Shown here piece after piece: positions 63,304 to 64,000 of a stretch of DNA of 64,000 bases (the stretch's first letter is position 1; each line of letters starts with the position of its first letter). The notes under the pieces were generated by a model, which had not been told where the DNA came from, made no database searches, and worked only from the letters and a program-made list of their open reading frames with translations. The position numbers and the translations under genes were made by a program. The DNA comes from an uncultured Nonlabens sp. (GTDB lineage: Bacteria; Bacteroidota; Bacteroidia; Flavobacteriales; Flavobacteriaceae), in NCBI GenBank assembly GCA_947491755.1, contig CANLKV010000001.1, positions 620,001 through 684,000 on the forward strand. The letters are read 5' to 3'.

Positions 63304-64000
63304 CTAGTGAGCCTCTAGCCAGTTTTCACCTATACCTACCTCTACATCCAATGGGACGCTCATGATATAGGCCTGTTGCATCTCATCCTGTATCAACTTT
63401 TTCATGTCTTCCAGCTCGTCGTTGTAAATATCAAATACTAATTCGTCATGCACTTGCAATAGCATTTTTGAGCGGCATTGCAATTCTTCAAATTTTTTCT
63501 GGATGTTGATCATTGCGATTTTAATAATGTCAGCCGCGCTTCCTTGTATAGGAGCATTGACCGCATTGCGCTCTGCCGCACCTCTTACCACCGCATTGCT
63601 GCTATTAATATCTTTCAAATAACGACGCCTGCCCAGTATGGTTTCTACATAGCCATGCTCTCGTGCAAACGCTACTTGATCGTCCATATAGGCACGTAAT
63701 TTAGGATAGGTTTTATAGTAGGTATCAATCAGGTCTTTGGCCTCAGTGCGATCTAGATCAGTCTGATTGCTTAAACCAAATGCAGAAACCCCATAAATGA
63801 TCCCAAAGTTTACTGTTTTGGCATTGCTGCGTTGTTCTCTCGTAACATCTTCTATCGCTACATCAAATACTTTTGCTGCGGTTGATGCATGGATATCTGC
63901 GCCACTTTTAAAGGCGGCCATCATATTTTCTTCCTCGCTCAAGGCTGCTATAATACGCAATTCTATCTGGGAGTAATCTGCTGCCAGTAGGGTATAATTT
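63304..64000 (-). CDS. polA: DNA polymerase I, C-terminal part (runs off right edge)
   Basis: The minus-strand frame is open to base 64000 and gives about 231 residues of the polymerase domain. Motif A appears at the edge (LLAADYSQIELR). Then come the O-helix region (RSNAKTVNFGIIYGVSAFGL), an RGAAERNAVNAPIQGSAAD motif, motif C (LLQVHDELVFD) and the end IGENWLEAH. This is the family's true C-terminus. The 5' part, with exonuclease domains if present, lies outside. Confidence 0.96.
   Translation of the reverse strand, partial: NYTLLAADYSQIELRIIAALSEEENMMAAFKSGADIHASTAAKVFDVAIEDVTREQRSNAKTVNFGIIYGVSAFGLSNQTDLDRTEAKDLIDTYYKTYPKLRAYMDDQVAFAREHGYVETILGRRRYLKDINSSNAVVRGAAERNAVNAPIQGSAADIIKIAMINIQKKFEELQCRSKMLLQVHDELVFDIYNDELEDMKKLIQDEMQQAYIMSVPLDVEVGIGENWLEAH

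Noticed and set aside
63304..63960. A complete 218-residue polymerase-like gene starting at 63960
   Set aside because: The frame continues to the window edge with the conserved DYSQIELR motif before that point, so it is the end of a larger polA.

Overview
The window looks like a chromosomal segment of a marine member of the Flavobacteriaceae (Bacteroidetes). The evidence is a type IX secretion C-terminal sorting domain, TonB-dependent receptors with carboxypeptidase-like N-terminal domains, TAnnTTTG promoter elements a few bases before several start codons, a 2TM-domain protein fused to dihydrofolate reductase, and flavobacterial lipoproteins of the DUF6705 type. A 16-bp perfect palindrome, CGCTTTCGCGAAAGCG, occurs ten times exactly and about five times with one to three changes, mostly inside genes. 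I associate such a repeat with Nonlabens/Dokdonia-like flavobacteria, but the genus cannot be proven from this window.

Layout. 1-500: the 5' end of a tyrosine recombinase runs off the left edge next to a tRNA-3'-end-like sequence and a terminator, so the window probably begins at the end of an integrated element. 0.7-3.1 kb: SbtA-type bicarbonate permease, a small unknown gene and a divergent LysR regulator. 3.1-11.8 kb: an SOS-like DNA-damage or mutagenesis cassette made of an XRE-S24 self-cleaving-type repressor, an SRAP (HMCES/YedK) protein, a small unknown protein, DinB, a short DnaE-type polymerase, a DNA-linked radical SAM protein and its TIGR03915-type partner. Four copies of GGAAWWWTTCC lie in the divergent promoter. 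11.8-51 kb is mostly housekeeping and envelope genes: KDO transferase, a DegT aminotransferase, amidohydrolase, AarF kinase with a TetR-fold neighbour, aspS, tadA, dxs, a T9SS beta-propeller protein, dgt, a TonB receptor with a secreted lipoprotein and a Pit phosphate transporter, a TetR-TolC-MFP-RND efflux operon, a polyprenyl synthase, and sucAB.

51.2-59.2 kb, between sucB and fabD, is the most unusual region. Three related genes encode, or once encoded, proteins with a C-terminal JAMM/JAB-like HxHP...FSxxD domain; two of them still have a lipoprotein N-terminus. Each is followed by a DUF6705-type lipoprotein, and a fourth DUF6705 copy is present. Every JAB-like gene carries a disabling lesion (stop or frameshift), while all four DUF6705 genes are open. 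The region also contains a displaced copy of the 3' end of fabD, duplicated promoter segments and duplicated hairpins, so it grew by duplication. The pattern resembles a decayed effector/immunity array. This is the best candidate for an undescribed system, but its function is inferred.

59.2-64 kb returns to core genes: fabD, the 2TM-DHFR fusion, a class V aminotransferase, a secreted protein, and the 3' part of polA, which runs off the right edge. No rRNA, complete tRNA, CRISPR array or intact insertion sequence was seen.
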